A stretch of 64,000 bases of DNA from positions 1-64,000 of the forward strand of contig NZ_LMVP01000001.1 of assembly GCF_002287235.1 (NCBI RefSeq), in the 5' to 3' direction. Under the pieces are notes generated by a model. That model was not told the DNA's origin. It worked only from the letters and a program-made list of their open reading frames with translations, and ran no database searches. Within the stretch, counting starts at the first letter, position 1. Each line of letters begins with the position of its first letter. Positions 54,512-63,413 of the stretch are shown piece after piece. The translations under genes were made by a program, and so were the position numbers. This DNA is from Methanosarcina spelaei (GTDB taxonomy: Archaea > Halobacteriota > Methanosarcinia > Methanosarcinales > Methanosarcinaceae).

Positions 54512-54925
54512 TCAGGCTTCTTTTATAGCTCTGACAATTTTCTCTACATATTCTAGCTTCACATCCGAAGGCATTGTTTTTTCAATCCCGAGTTCAGTGA
54601 CCATCATATATACATCGGCTTTCAACCCGCCTTCTTCGAGTTTTTTTGTGGCGCAGCGGTCCGAGCAGCCGTCCAGGACAAGAATATTAACCCCGTCTGA
54701 TAAGGCATCTTCAACTGCATCAACCCCTTTGTGAGCAGCTGCAGCCCTGTACAGGTCAGGCCTCCTGAAAGCAAGAGCTGACGCTGCTTGCATTGTAAGT
54801 TTTCCTGTGTTCGAAAGGCCAGAGCAGGCAAAAATGAGAGTACTTTTCCTCTTTCCGGAAGCTTTTTTCATTTTATCTGCCTTGCCGGATAAATAGTTTG
54901 TAGGTTTCTTTCCTGTTGCTTCCAT
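54512..54925 (-). CDS. DGC-domain putative zinc-binding protein
   Basis: 137 residues. The DGC motif is VLDGCSDRCATKKLEE (about residue 82). Another cysteine lies in LIFACSGLSNTGKLTMQAA. It is a paralogue of the protein at 36873 but with fewer cysteines (the CACG and LMC pairs are missing) and a different N-terminus (MEATGKKPTNYLSGKADKMK). The biochemical role of the family is not established; metal handling is likely. It is convergent with the metallophosphoesterase at 53768, with 42 bp between their ends. Confidence 0.83.
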   Translation of the reverse strand: MEATGKKPTNYLSGKADKMKKASGKRKSTLIFACSGLSNTGKLTMQAASALAFRRPDLYRAAAAHKGVDAVEDALSDGVNILVLDGCSDRCATKKLEEGGLKADVYMMVTELGIEKTMPSDVKLEYVEKIVRAIKEA

Positions 54926-55088
54926 GGCTATTACAACCTTAAATGAGAGATCTAATCATTAGTAAGAGATACAATCTTTATGAGTTTACAATTTTTAATG
55001 AGAAGCTGCTTCAAAACTTGTTGAAATGGAAACGTTAAGAAAGCTGATATAATTTCCGATATTATTTCCAAAGAATCGGGTTCAGTTT

Positions 55089-55286
55089 GACTCAGTACCA
55101 AAACCTAGTGATGAATTTAAAGTTCAAAATCACTAGGTTTTGTAATTAGTCATGATCCTTGTGACATAACTTAAAAATTGAAGTCTTTAGATGTCGAATA
55201 TTGATTTTGATGATAACTGGACTCTTCTTGCTAACTCAGGTCTTCAATTAAAAAATACGAAAATCACTGGATTTTGGAACAGAGTC
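55089..55286 (+). mobile_element. MITE-like element, copy 5 (198 bp, 8-bp target duplication)
   Basis: GACTCAGTACC to GGAACAGAGTC. TTCAGTTT is present on both sides (55081-55088 and 55287-55294). It lies between a DGC gene and a phosphodiesterase gene, both on the minus strand; the rest of 54926-55379 holds no gene. Confidence 0.92.
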
Positions 55287-55379
55287 TTCAGTTTGCCTGG
55301 AAAATACTAAAGAACACCAAAAAAATGCCAAATGATATCAATAAAACTCATTATGCTAAAAAATAAGAGAGGAACAAAA

Positions 55380-55880
55380 TCAGTCAAGTTCAAGCTGCAT
55401 TATTTCAATGTTAAGGTTTGATATCTCAAGAATGGCAACCGTTGATTTTTCTGAAAGCACGCCTGAGGCTTCTCCTGGATTTATCACAGGAACTCCTTCA
55501 ATGATTTTGACACCTGGTTCATGGGTATGGCCTCGGACTACCACATCAAACTCACCTGATTTGGCAAGCGCTTTGACAAGGGTCTCATTTGTCCCATGGA
55601 GAAGGGCAATATGCAGTCCGTCAATTGTCAGATCTCCAAAATCCCCGCAGGAAGTAGCTCCGATTTCTTCAAACCGCTTAGTAAGTGTTACTTTATCGCC
55701 ATCGTTATTTCCGAACACAAAATAAAGTTTTGACTCCAGTTCCTTAAAGGCTCTAGCAGTAAACGGAGAAACGAGATCTCCAGCGTGCAGCACGGCTTTT
55801 ACATTTTTTCCATTGAACAACTCTACCGCTTTCCGGATAGCGTTTATGTTATCGTGTGAGTCCGAAATAATTCCAATCAA
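55380..55880 (-). CDS. YfcE-type phosphodiesterase
   Basis: 166 residues, normal for the YfcE/MJ0936 family of metal-dependent phosphodiesterases. Motifs: MIGIISDSHDNINAI (D-x-H), VLHAGDLVSPF (GD), VFGNNDGDK (GNND), LLHGTNE and VVRGHTHEPGV (GH-x-H), then VINPGEASG. The archaeal homologue MJ0936 hydrolyses bis(p-nitrophenyl) phosphate in vitro; the natural substrate is unknown. It ends the reverse-strand pair after the mobile element. Confidence 0.92.
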   Translation of the reverse strand: MIGIISDSHDNINAIRKAVELFNGKNVKAVLHAGDLVSPFTARAFKELESKLYFVFGNNDGDKVTLTKRFEEIGATSCGDFGDLTIDGLHIALLHGTNETLVKALAKSGEFDVVVRGHTHEPGVKIIEGVPVINPGEASGVLSEKSTVAILEISNLNIEIMQLELD

Positions 55881-56434
55881 GTATTCCCACCTCTTCGATT
55901 AACTTTCCTTATTCAATATATAGTTCGGTTTGCTAAAAAGAATTAGGTAAAAAAGGTTTTTTGGAGCCTTATTCAAGAGTTTAAATTTTAAAATAGGATT
56001 TATAATAAGATTCTTTATCGAAGTTGAGAACGGAACTTAAGATTAAACTTTAACGGAAACTGCTTTTATACCTGCACTCAAAACACTTTCCCACTTGCAC
56101 CTGGAATGGGTCTGAATCAGTACAAATCCATAGGTTGAGTCTTAACTCTCATCAAGAGGACAGCTACTTTTAAATACGAGTTACTGATATTATTGAAATA
56201 ATCCCTGAAGAATATCTTGGGAACCCTGGAAGAATACTTCTTTATACTCCTGATTCAATGAACCTGGATAATCTTGCAATTACAAGTTCAAGAAATTCCC
56301 TCTTAAGTTTAAAAGATGATTTTAGTTCCTATTGAGTTTAAAATAATTAGTTAAATTTCCTATTGAGTTTAAAAAGTGGGTTTAATCAGATATTTAGAGT
56401 CTTGAGTTAAAATAAAGTTAATTAGTGAGTGAAA
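55881..56434. other. Promoter region between divergent genes, no gene seen
   Basis: A/T-rich; TTCCTATTGAGTTTAAAA occurs twice (56325-56342 and 56358-56375), and AGTTTAAAA a further time. Probably contains promoters for the phosphodiesterase and queC. No RNA structure recognised. Confidence 0.4.
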
Positions 56435-57130
56435 ATGAAAGCTATAACCCTCCTGAGCAGCGGGCTTGATTCAGTTGCGGCGCTCGCAATCGCAGCGGAA
56501 GATTTTGGCATTGAGATGGCTATTACCTTTGATTATGGGCAGAGAGCCAGAGAGAGAGAAATTGAGTACTCACGAAAGGTATGTGAATATTTCGAAATTG
56601 AGCACAGGGTTATAAAACTGGACTGGCTTTCAGAAATAACATCTACGTCTCTCGTTAACAGGGATGTTGAAGTCCCAGCTTTATCGTTTGAGGACATTGG
56701 CGAAACGGCTCCTGCAGAAATTACAGCCGCTTCAGCAAAAGCTGTCTGGGTCCCTAATAGAAACGGAGTAATGCTCAATATCTCAGGGAGCTTTGCCGAA
56801 AGCAGGAAATGTGATTACATTGTAGTGGGCTTTAACGGAGAAGAGGCAGGCACTTTCCCTGACAATTCCCTTGCATACGTACAGGCAATGGACAGGGCTT
56901 TTTCCTACTCCACCCAGAATGGGGTAAAGATACTCGCTCCTCTAATTGAACTTGGAAAAACCGAAATCGTCAGAAGAGCTCTGGAAGCAAAAGCTCCTCT
57001 TGAGTATAGCTGGAGCTGTTATCACGGAGGAGATATTCCCTGTGGAGAATGCGAAAGCTGCGTGCGCAGGGCACGTGCATTTAAAAATGCAGGTGTAAAA
57101 GATCCTCTTCTGGAGAGACTTGGAATTTGA
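56435..57130 (+). CDS. queC: 7-cyano-7-deazaguanine (preQ0) synthase
   Basis: About 231 residues from ATG 56435 (GTG 56429 is in frame). QueC converts 7-carboxy-7-deazaguanine to preQ0 using ATP and ammonia. In archaea preQ0 goes to archaeosine in tRNA. The PP-loop motif [12 protein letters not shown] is at the N-terminus; the zinc-binding cysteines appear as [19 protein letters not shown] at the C-terminus. [13 protein letters not shown] is also conserved. It is the first gene of queC-DUF366-queE-queD. Confidence 0.95.
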   Translation: MKAITLLSSGLDSVAALAIAAEDFGIEMAITFDYGQRAREREIEYSRKVCEYFEIEHRVIKLDWLSEITSTSLVNRDVEVPALSFEDIGETAPAEITAASAKAVWVPNRNGVMLNISGSFAESRKCDYIVVGFNGEEAGTFPDNSLAYVQAMDRAFSYSTQNGVKILAPLIELGKTEIVRRALEAKAPLEYSWSCYHGGDIPCGECESCVRRARAFKNAGVKDPLLERLGI

Positions 57131-57160
57131 GCCGAGACACCTGGAATCAGTATAAGTAAT

Positions 57161-57220
57161 AATCAGTAATATTAGACAGGATGTCGGAATCAGTAATATT
57201 AGACGGGATGTCGGCCGACA
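57161..57220. repeat. 27-bp tandem duplication and palindrome
   Basis: AATCAGTAATATTAGACAGG plus ATGTCGG occurs twice (57161-57187 and 57188-57214, one difference). The second runs into TGTCGGCCGACA (57209-57220), a perfect palindrome. It lies between queC and the DUF366 gene. Confidence 0.85.
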
Positions 57221-57290
57221 AAGTACATTAAGAAAGAATTAAGAAGAAGCCTGCAGAAAAACTTGCAGAAAAACTTGCAGAGATAGTTCT

Positions 57291-57851
57291 ATGAAATGCA
57301 TTGTTTTACCTGAAAAATTTGATTATGATGGAAGCCAGATTTCCTCTCTCTGGGCCTACAATAGTTTTGGAGTTCAGGAAGACTCGGTTGTAGTTTTCAG
57401 AGGGGCCTGCGACGTAAAAATTGAGCACATGATCGACCTGGAAGACCGACGGGCAAATGAATCGATCTGGTCTGAAGATATGGTAAGTTTCATTATCGAA
57501 CATTTTGACTCTACAGACCTGAAACTTATATATGCACGGCAGCGTTTTTTCACAGCTCTTGTCAGAGAGTACCTTTCAGATCTCGAAGTGCACACAACCC
57601 GAGAAGGAGATGACCTTTTCCTGAACGGTAAGAAACTGACAGTCTCTATTGCCAGTACCTCTGCAGTTTCCCAAAAAATCCACTTTGGCATTAATATATC
57701 TCACGATGTATACGGAAATCTGAAAGATGCAGGGATAGGAGAAGACAAACAGGTTGCAAGCTTTATGCTGGCAGTAGGAGAAGCCTATGTCCGTGAGTTT
57801 GAGGATATTGAAAAGGATTTGAGAAAGTCCAGGCCTCTGGGGGTTATATAA
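57291..57851 (+). CDS. DUF366 family protein
   Basis: 186 residues. DUF366 proteins are found mainly in archaea and often next to queuosine/archaeosine genes; no activity is established. The sequence is intact, with MKCIVLPEKFDYDGSQISSL at the N-terminus, the acidic stretch DVKIEHMIDLEDRRA and a conserved ISHDVYGNLKDAGIG near residue 145. Position inside queC-queE-queD argues for a role with preQ0 or archaeosine. Its TAA stop overlaps the queE start (TAATG at 57849-57853), indicating translational coupling. Confidence 0.88.
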   Translation: MKCIVLPEKFDYDGSQISSLWAYNSFGVQEDSVVVFRGACDVKIEHMIDLEDRRANESIWSEDMVSFIIEHFDSTDLKLIYARQRFFTALVREYLSDLEVHTTREGDDLFLNGKKLTVSIASTSAVSQKIHFGINISHDVYGNLKDAGIGEDKQVASFMLAVGEAYVREFEDIEKDLRKSRPLGVI

Positions 57852-58627
57852 TGACGGCTTCTGACTTTACTTCTGCTCCGATTAGGGAAGTTTTCTGTTC
57901 TGTGCAGGGCGAGGGACCATATGTTGGAGTAAGGCAGGCTTTTGTCCGCTTTTCTGGCTGCAATCTCAATTGCAATTACTGTGATACTGACTTTGCAAAC
58001 CCCGGAACCTGTGATTATGAGCAGGTGGAAGGGAGTGGAAGTTTTGAGAAGATCAAAAACCCTGTAAGTGTCGGCCAGCTAGAAGCTATGCTGCATCCTT
58101 TCAAAAAGCTACATTCAGTCTCCCTGACAGGAGGAGAACCTCTCCTGCATGCAGATTTCATAGAAACGTTGAATCTGGCCTTGCCACTTTATCTTGAATC
58201 CAATATGACTTTACCTGAGCAGGCCAGAAAGCTCACTGAAAAGGTTACTTATGTGTCTGGAGATTTCAAACTTCCAGCATCACTCCGGGATATAGGGTCT
58301 GAAGCCCGGGATGCCCATATGGAAAATACAGTAGAGTGCTTCAGGCTTCTGAGAAAAAATCATTCAAGAGATTGCTTTTGCAAGATTGTTGTAGATAACA
58401 GTACGGAATTAGAAACTGTAACTTCAGCTGTAGAAGCTATAGTTCCCTACGTATCCTGTGTGATACTTCAGCCTGAAACCCCTATTGGACGCGACGTAAC
58501 GAATCTGCGACCTTCTGGATCTATACAGGCATCCGTACAGAGTATTATGCAACTTCAGAAAAGCCTGCTTGAGATTATAGACACACGAGTTATCCCTCAG
58601 ACTCACAGGATGTGGGGTTGTTTATAA
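57851..58627 (+). CDS. queE: 7-carboxy-7-deazaguanine synthase (radical SAM)
   Basis: 258 residues. It rearranges 6-carboxy-5,6,7,8-tetrahydropterin to 7-carboxy-7-deazaguanine. The radical-SAM cluster motif is FSGCNLNCNYCDTDFA (C-x3-C-x2-C, about residues 35-43). It is preceded by FCSVQGEGPYVGVRQAFVR, the substrate region of QueE, and followed by SLTGGEPLLHADF. The 3' part contains VILQPETPIG. The start overlaps the DUF366 stop. It needs reduced ferredoxin or a similar donor. Confidence 0.94.
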   Translation: MTASDFTSAPIREVFCSVQGEGPYVGVRQAFVRFSGCNLNCNYCDTDFANPGTCDYEQVEGSGSFEKIKNPVSVGQLEAMLHPFKKLHSVSLTGGEPLLHADFIETLNLALPLYLESNMTLPEQARKLTEKVTYVSGDFKLPASLRDIGSEARDAHMENTVECFRLLRKNHSRDCFCKIVVDNSTELETVTSAVEAIVPYVSCVILQPETPIGRDVTNLRPSGSIQASVQSIMQLQKSLLEIIDTRVIPQTHRMWGCL

Positions 58628-58708
58628 CCGGAATTAAAGAGAACAAAAACACATTGAAATGTGAATAAATTATTGAAAAAAACATTTATTGAAAACGGAG
58701 TGTACCAG

Positions 58709-59062
58709 ATGACAAAAATGAGATTGGGAGTTATTGACTATATTGATAGTGCCCATTACCTTCCTGGACACGGAAAATGCGGAAGAGTACACGGTCATAC
58801 GTATAAAATTGAGGTCCTGGTAGAAGGGGAAGTCAGGGAAAGTGGAATGGTTATCGATTTTTACGACCTGAAGAAGGGAATTAAGGAAACACTTGAAGAA
58901 TATGACCATACCCTGTTAAATGAAATCCTCGAATTTCCAAGTTCCGAGCACCTCTGCCAGCACATTCACTCCCGACTCCTCGAAAGATTTGGTTTTCCGC
59001 TACAGGTAAAGGTCTGGGAAGGGGAAGGAAAATGGTGCGAAATGGATAATTTTTCGGAATAA
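58709..59062 (+). CDS. queD: 6-carboxytetrahydropterin synthase (QueD/PTPS family)
   Basis: 117 residues from ATG 58709, with GGAGTG (58698-58703) before it; an ATG at 58661 is in frame but lacks a ribosome-binding site. It makes 6-carboxy-tetrahydropterin from dihydroneopterin triphosphate. Zinc ligands are seen in DSAHYLPGHGKCGRVHGHTY (first His, then H-x-H) with the catalytic Cys in GKCGRVHGH. The EYDHTLLNE and PSSEHLCQHI segments are family hallmarks. It is the last gene of the operon; six tandem 32-bp hairpin repeats begin 6 bp after its stop codon. Confidence 0.93.
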   Translation: MTKMRLGVIDYIDSAHYLPGHGKCGRVHGHTYKIEVLVEGEVRESGMVIDFYDLKKGIKETLEEYDHTLLNEILEFPSSEHLCQHIHSRLLERFGFPLQVKVWEGEGKWCEMDNFSE

Positions 59063-59067
59063 TCAGG

Positions 59068-59258
59068 TTTGACAATGTTTGTCCTGACAACATTTAGTGT
59101 TTGACAATGTTTGTCCTGACAACATTTAGTGTTTGGCAATGTTTGTCCTGACAACATTTAGTGTTTGGCAATGTTTGTCCTGACAACATTTAGTGTTTGG
59201 CAATGTTTGTCCTGACAACATTTAGTGTTTGGCAATGTTTGTCCTGACAACATTTAAT
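59068..59258. repeat. Six tandem 32-bp hairpin-forming repeats after queD
   Basis: Unit TTTGRCAATGTTTGTCCTGA plus CAACATTTAGTG repeats head to tail from 59068; the last is cut at about 59258. Each unit can fold AATGTTTGTC against GACAACATT. There are no variable spacers, so this is not a CRISPR array. Confidence 0.93.
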
Positions 59259-59545
59259 AATTAATTTCATTTTATTCAGGATTTTTGAGAGATAAAATTT
59301 ATCGAACATAAATAAGTTCATTTAAAGCTTACTATATCGTGCTGAACTTTTATATAATTAAAGAGATTTTAATACTATTCAAATTTAAAATTGTAGGAAC
59401 TCGGAGGAGCTTCTATAAATTCTCCGGATTCCAGCTAAATTCACAATGTATATCAAGGGGTGTATCATAGATGGTTAGACATCCTGAAATCCCCCTGCAC
59501 TGAGGTTCTGCTGTATTTCTAAATTCTGAACGGAGGAGAACATAT

Positions 59546-60511
59546 TTGCCAGAAGACAATCCTATAAATGATATAAACAGCCCTGAATTTGAAGAAGGGC
59601 TCCTGAGAAAGATTGCCGAACACCCCTGCTACGACAGGAAAGCCCAGCATAAGTACGGGAGAATTCACCTGGCTGTGGCTCCTTCATGTAACATCCAGTG
59701 TAATTTCTGTGTCCGGGAATTTGACTGTGTAAACGAGAGCCGTCCAGGAGTTACGAGTAAAGTTCTTACTCCACAGGAAGCCCTTGAGAAGACAAGGCAG
59801 GTTCTGAAAGACTACCCTTTTATCAAGGTTGTCGGAATTGCAGGCCCGGGTGACCCTCTGGCCAACAAAGAGACTTTTGAGACCTTTGAACTGATAAAAA
59901 ATGAGTTTCCTGAACTTACTCTCTGTATGAGTACAAACGGGCTCCTGCTCCTCGAAAAGTTGGATGACATTCTTCGCGTGGGAGTTTCTACGTTAACAGT
60001 AACAATAAATGCGATAGACCCGGAAATCCAGGCAAAAATCGTGGACCATATAGTTTATCACGGAAAGGTCTACAGGGGGATCGAAGGTTCAAGAATCCAG
60101 GTAAAGAACCAGCTTGAGGGTGTTAAAGCTGCTGTTGATGCAGGTATTGTTGTCAAGGTAAATACCGTTCTCATCCCGGGCATTAATGATAAACACGTTG
60201 TTGAGATTGCCAGAAAACTCAACGAACTCGGGGTATATATAATGAATATCATGCCCCTTATTAATCAGGGAGCTTTTGCAAGCATTGAGCCTCCTACAGC
60301 AGAAGAAAGAAAAGCTGCTCAGCAGGCATGTGAACCTTACGTCTTGCAGATGCGCCACTGCAGGCAGTGTAGAGCTGATGCATACGGTCTCCTTTCTCAG
60401 GACATGTCGCAGATGAGCGAAGAACGCAGAAAGCTCATAAAAATGCAGACAAAAGAGGATGTCGAAAGAGCAAGAAAAGTCCTTAAGGAAAATGGGAAGG
60501 AGAAAGCTTGA
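59546..60511 (+). CDS. nifB: FeMo-cofactor biosynthesis radical SAM protein NifB (short archaeal form)
   Basis: 321 residues from TTG 59546 (GGAGGAGAA just upstream). NifB builds NifB-co, the 8Fe-9S-C precursor of FeMo-cofactor, and passes it to NifEN. The radical-SAM cluster is bound by VAPSCNIQCNFCVREFDCVN (Cys48, Cys52, Cys55), followed by NESRPGVTS, a NifB hallmark. The family AGPGDPLAN and the C-terminal MRHCRQCRADAYGLL are present. It lacks the NifX-like C-terminal domain, as in other methanogens. It lies 44.6 kb from nifN with its own promoter region (candidate TATA TTTTATATAATT, 59348-59359). Confidence 0.96.
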   Translation: MPEDNPINDINSPEFEEGLLRKIAEHPCYDRKAQHKYGRIHLAVAPSCNIQCNFCVREFDCVNESRPGVTSKVLTPQEALEKTRQVLKDYPFIKVVGIAGPGDPLANKETFETFELIKNEFPELTLCMSTNGLLLLEKLDDILRVGVSTLTVTINAIDPEIQAKIVDHIVYHGKVYRGIEGSRIQVKNQLEGVKAAVDAGIVVKVNTVLIPGINDKHVVEIARKLNELGVYIMNIMPLINQGAFASIEPPTAEERKAAQQACEPYVLQMRHCRQCRADAYGLLSQDMSQMSEERRKLIKMQTKEDVERARKVLKENGKEKA

Positions 60512-60660
60512 AAAGAGCAGGAGTTCCAGAACTATAAGTTACCTCTTCAATAACATCAGTAATTTTCAGGTTTTATTGGAAAAACCTTTAAAATACTTTA
60601 ATTAAGAGTTCAAATAAGAGTTCGGCTTAAAAACCTGAAAAAAGAATTCTTGATCAAAAC

Positions 60661-60695
60661 CTGAAAAGCCGGAGTAAGAGTACTCCGCTTTTCAG
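60661..60695. terminator. Bidirectional terminator between nifB and the ferredoxin gene
   Basis: CTGAAAAGCCGGAGTA (60661-60676) pairs with TACTCCGCTTTTCAG (60681-60695) with one bulged C and loop AGAG. A/T-rich sequence follows on both sides. It serves the convergent genes nifB (+) and ferredoxin (-). Confidence 0.8.
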
Positions 60696-60735
60696 ATCTA
60701 TTTTAAAAACATACTTAAAATTGCATCTATAATAG

Positions 60736-60912
60736 TTACTCGATTGCGATTGCATTGTTCGGGCAGGCGTCTTCGCATGCACCGCAGTCCAGGCATTCAC
60801 TTTCATCCACAACTGCAATATCATCGTCGTTGAGAGAAATTGCGGCTGCTGGGCATTCGTCTACACAGGTTCCACAGCCTGTACAAGTATCGGCGTTTAC
60901 TTTTGCTACCAT
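60736..60912 (-). CDS. 2[4Fe-4S] ferredoxin
   Basis: 58 residues on the minus strand, ATG at 60912 to TAA at 60736-60738. Two clostridial-type cluster motifs: [16 protein letters not shown] and [16 protein letters not shown]. It is a small cytoplasmic electron carrier. GGAGTGA lies 8-9 bp before the start, and a TATA-like ATATATAAAAATT lies 30-40 bp further up (minus strand, about 60942-60954). Facing nifB tail to tail, it is a candidate electron donor to nitrogenase, NifB or Ech, but Methanosarcina has several such ferredoxins. Confidence 0.95.
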   Translation of the reverse strand: MVAKVNADTCTGCGTCVDECPAAAISLNDDDIAVVDESECLDCGACEDACPNNAIAIE

Positions 60913-61367
60913 TTTTTTTCACTCCTTTTTTAATAGTATGGAATTTTTATATATCCATACTTATATGGCCTTAATAAGATTGAATTACTTAATAAAAAGC
61001 TGTCGCTTCTTCTCTATGAAACAAAGAACAAAAAAGATAAAGGATAAAAGAATAGGTACTCACGAAAATATCTCAAGATTCTTTCATAAGAGAAGTTTCG
61101 TAATCTGTTTAAGTTTATTGATAGCATACTGGTAATGTTATCTATATTATTTGCATTCATAGCTTACTGGTAATATTATCTGTATTATTACATGCTTTCA
61201 TATTTGTAGTATTGATTAACTCGTATTTACACTGCTGAAATATTTGTGTTTATACTACTGAAGTACTCGTATTTATGTTACTGATTGCTTGCACTTGTAC
61301 TGTTAATATTCGTATCTATAACACTGAAATATTTGTATAAATTTTAAAAACAAAAGGAAGCCTGACA
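60913..61367. other. A/T-rich region with degenerate repeats
   Basis: From about 61125 to 61345 a loose repeat of 25-35 bp recurs, built from ATACTGGTAATRTTATCT and ACTGAAATATTTGTRTTTA-like units. No coding sequence recognised. It probably holds the promoter of the marker-2 gene. Confidence 0.45.
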
Positions 61368-62348
61368 TTGAACCTAGAAAAACTTGCAGAAGGGATAAAG
61401 AACTTCGAAGGGGTTACCCGAAAAAAACAGATTGAGGACATCGTTTCAGTTTTCGAAGCCGTTCGTCCGGAGTACAAGAACGCAATTGTTGATTTTGGAG
61501 ACGATGCAGCAGTTATAGATATAGGAGGAGATGATGTTATCCTCTTTGCAGCAGATGGGATCTGGGGAAGGATACTGGATGCAAGTCCCTGGTGGGCAGG
61601 CTATGGAGCTGTAGTTGTTAATATAAACGACATCGCAGCAATGGGGGGAAAGCCTCTTGCTATGGTAGATATTGCGTCTTCAAATTCCGAGAAAGCCTGT
61701 AAGGAACTGATGGAAGGACTGGCTGAAGGAGTCAGGAAATTCGGAGTTCCGGTTGTAGGCGGGCACGTCCATCCTGATACCGATTATAACTCCATTTCCG
61801 TCGCTATTATCGGGATAGTGAAGAAAGATTGCGTAATCCGGAGCGATACTGCCCGTCCTGGAGACCTGGTCATTGCAGCTTACGATATGGACGGAAAAAT
61901 AGGGCCAAACTCTCCTTATAGCTGGGATACGACTTCTTTTAAAGACCCTGCAGTAATCAGGAAAAGCTATCTTGTGACCCAGGAAATTGCGAAAAGAAAA
62001 CTTGCTACAGCAGGAAAAGACATCAGCAACCCAGGACTTATAGGGACGCTTGGCATGCTCTGTGAAACAAGTAGAGTTGGTGCAGCCGTAGACCTCGAAA
62101 AAGTTCCGAGACCTGACAATGTGGATTTTGAACAGTGGCTAAAAGTGCATCCCGGAACAGGTTATGTGTTTACTGCAGATCCGGAAAAGGCCGAAGAATG
62201 CAGAAAGGTTTTTGAAGAAGCCGGACTTACAGCGGCTATTATCGGAAAAATCGAGGCTGGCTCAAAACTCGATATCTATGATAAAACAGATAGAGTTACG
62301 GTATTTGATTTATCAAAGGAAAGCATTACAGGTATCTGTTCTGAATAA
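61368..62348 (+). CDS. Methanogenesis marker protein 2 (AIR synthase/PurM-like)
   Basis: 326 residues from TTG 61368 (AGGAAG at 61355-61360). It belongs to the PurM/ThiL/SelD ATP-binding superfamily: FGDDAAVIDIGGDDVILFAA carries the metal/ATP-binding acidic residues, followed by VNINDIAAMGGKPLAMVDI and GGHVHPDTDYNSISVAIIG. The family TIGR03267 is restricted to methanogens and relatives, which supports the organism call; its reaction is unknown, but an ATP-dependent activation step in cofactor biosynthesis is plausible. A pyrimidine minisatellite follows the stop. Confidence 0.88.
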   Translation: MNLEKLAEGIKNFEGVTRKKQIEDIVSVFEAVRPEYKNAIVDFGDDAAVIDIGGDDVILFAADGIWGRILDASPWWAGYGAVVVNINDIAAMGGKPLAMVDIASSNSEKACKELMEGLAEGVRKFGVPVVGGHVHPDTDYNSISVAIIGIVKKDCVIRSDTARPGDLVIAAYDMDGKIGPNSPYSWDTTSFKDPAVIRKSYLVTQEIAKRKLATAGKDISNPGLIGTLGMLCETSRVGAAVDLEKVPRPDNVDFEQWLKVHPGTGYVFTADPEKAEECRKVFEEAGLTAAIIGKIEAGSKLDIYDKTDRVTVFDLSKESITGICSE

Positions 62349-62399
62349 TCGGAACCTTCCTGTCCTTATTTCCTTTTAATTTTCTTTCCTTTTTACTTA

Positions 62400-62570
62400 C
62401 TTTCCTTTTAATTTTCTTTCCTTTTAATTTTCTTTCCTTTTAATTTTCTTTCCTTTTAATTTTCTTTCCTTTTAATTTTCTTTCCTTTTAATTTTCTTTC
62501 CTTTTAATTTTCTTTCCTTTTAATTTTCTTTCCTTTTAATTTTCTTTCCTTTTAATTTTCTTTCCTTTTT
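62400..62570 (+). repeat. 16-bp pyrimidine-rich minisatellite, ten perfect units
   Basis: CTTTCCTTTTAATTTT repeats ten times without error from 62400 to 62559, then breaks in CTTTCCTTTTT. A variant unit precedes it (62366-62399). It lies directly downstream of the marker-2 gene. The rest, to 62795, is T-rich with no gene. Confidence 0.95.
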
Positions 62571-62795
62571 AACGCCTTTACCTCCTTTATTCTTTTTTTG
62601 ATGTCATTTCTCTTTTAAAATTTATACCTTTAAAGTTTACATTTTATATTTTCGTCAAAAAAAGAATAATTTTCATTGTTTTTTTCAATCCGGAATTTTA
62701 TTTTTCTTCAAGTACTGACCAGAAGAGACTTAACCGGATTGAGAAAACTTGCTGGATTATTTGTAAAATCTAGTCGATTGAGAGCGTTTAATTAG

Positions 62796-63104
62796 TTACT
62801 GATTTTTTATCCAGGCTTCCATTTCTTCGTAGAGGAATTTTTCAGCAGCCTGAACTTTCTCCAGAGGGCCACGGAGAACCAGGAGTTCTCTTTCTTCACT
62901 GTTTGCTACGCCTACGAATATCTTCCTGGTAACAGGTTCAAGCCCGAACTCTTCAACAATATCGTAAATAATAGATACAACCGTACCTGGGGGAATTATT
63001 AGGTCGTACAGTTCTTCAATTTTCAGATCCCCGCGTTCTGTCTCTTTTTCCTTTTCAAGTTGCTTTGAAACAATTAACTCTTCCAGATTAAGTGTCTTAT
63101 GCAT
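62796..63104 (-). CDS. Conserved hypothetical protein, possible methanogen-specific
   Basis: 102 residues. The N-terminus is charged (LEKEKETERGDLKIEELYDL); the remainder forms a compact alpha/beta pattern: PPGTVVSIIYDIVEEFGLEP, then KIFVGVANSEERELLVLRG and an amphipathic C-terminal helix. The ELLVLRGPLEKVQAAEKFLY segment resembles nucleic-acid-binding KH-like folds only loosely. GGTGA precedes the ATG at 63104. I cannot assign a family. It is convergent with the methanogenesis marker 2 gene. Confidence 0.65.
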   Translation of the reverse strand: MHKTLNLEELIVSKQLEKEKETERGDLKIEELYDLIIPPGTVVSIIYDIVEEFGLEPVTRKIFVGVANSEERELLVLRGPLEKVQAAEKFLYEEMEAWIKNQ

Positions 63105-63413
63105 CCTGGGGTCACCTTCTTATTTATTTTTCCTTGTTATCTTTTCTACTTGTTTTTTCTACTTGTAGCCTCTGTCAGTTTAAGTTAGCTTCAACCAAAA
63201 GAAGCAGGTTTAGTCAAGTGGACAAGTTTTTTGTTTGCGCATTGTTAAAGTAAAGGATAAGGTAAATCAAATTAAATCTTCAGATATATCAGGCAATTAA
63301 TCATATCTTTTTCGTATCAACTTATGATAGATATAATCATATTTATGATTGATTCTTGCGAATATTATCTATTTTGAGTAGAATATTTAATTTATAAAGC
63401 TATGCTAAAACAA
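63105..63413. other. Intergenic, nothing recognised
   Basis: A/T-rich sequence upstream of the minus-strand gene at 62796. CTTGTTTTTTCTACTTG-type short repeats (63148-63168) are present; no gene or RNA recognised. Confidence 0.4.

Noticed and set aside
59068-59258. Possible CRISPR array
   Set aside because: The 32-bp units are contiguous with no variable spacers, and there are no cas genes in the window.
60755-61135. 126-codon + strand ORF
   Set aside because: Its first part is the antisense of the ferredoxin gene; the remainder is A/T-rich filler.
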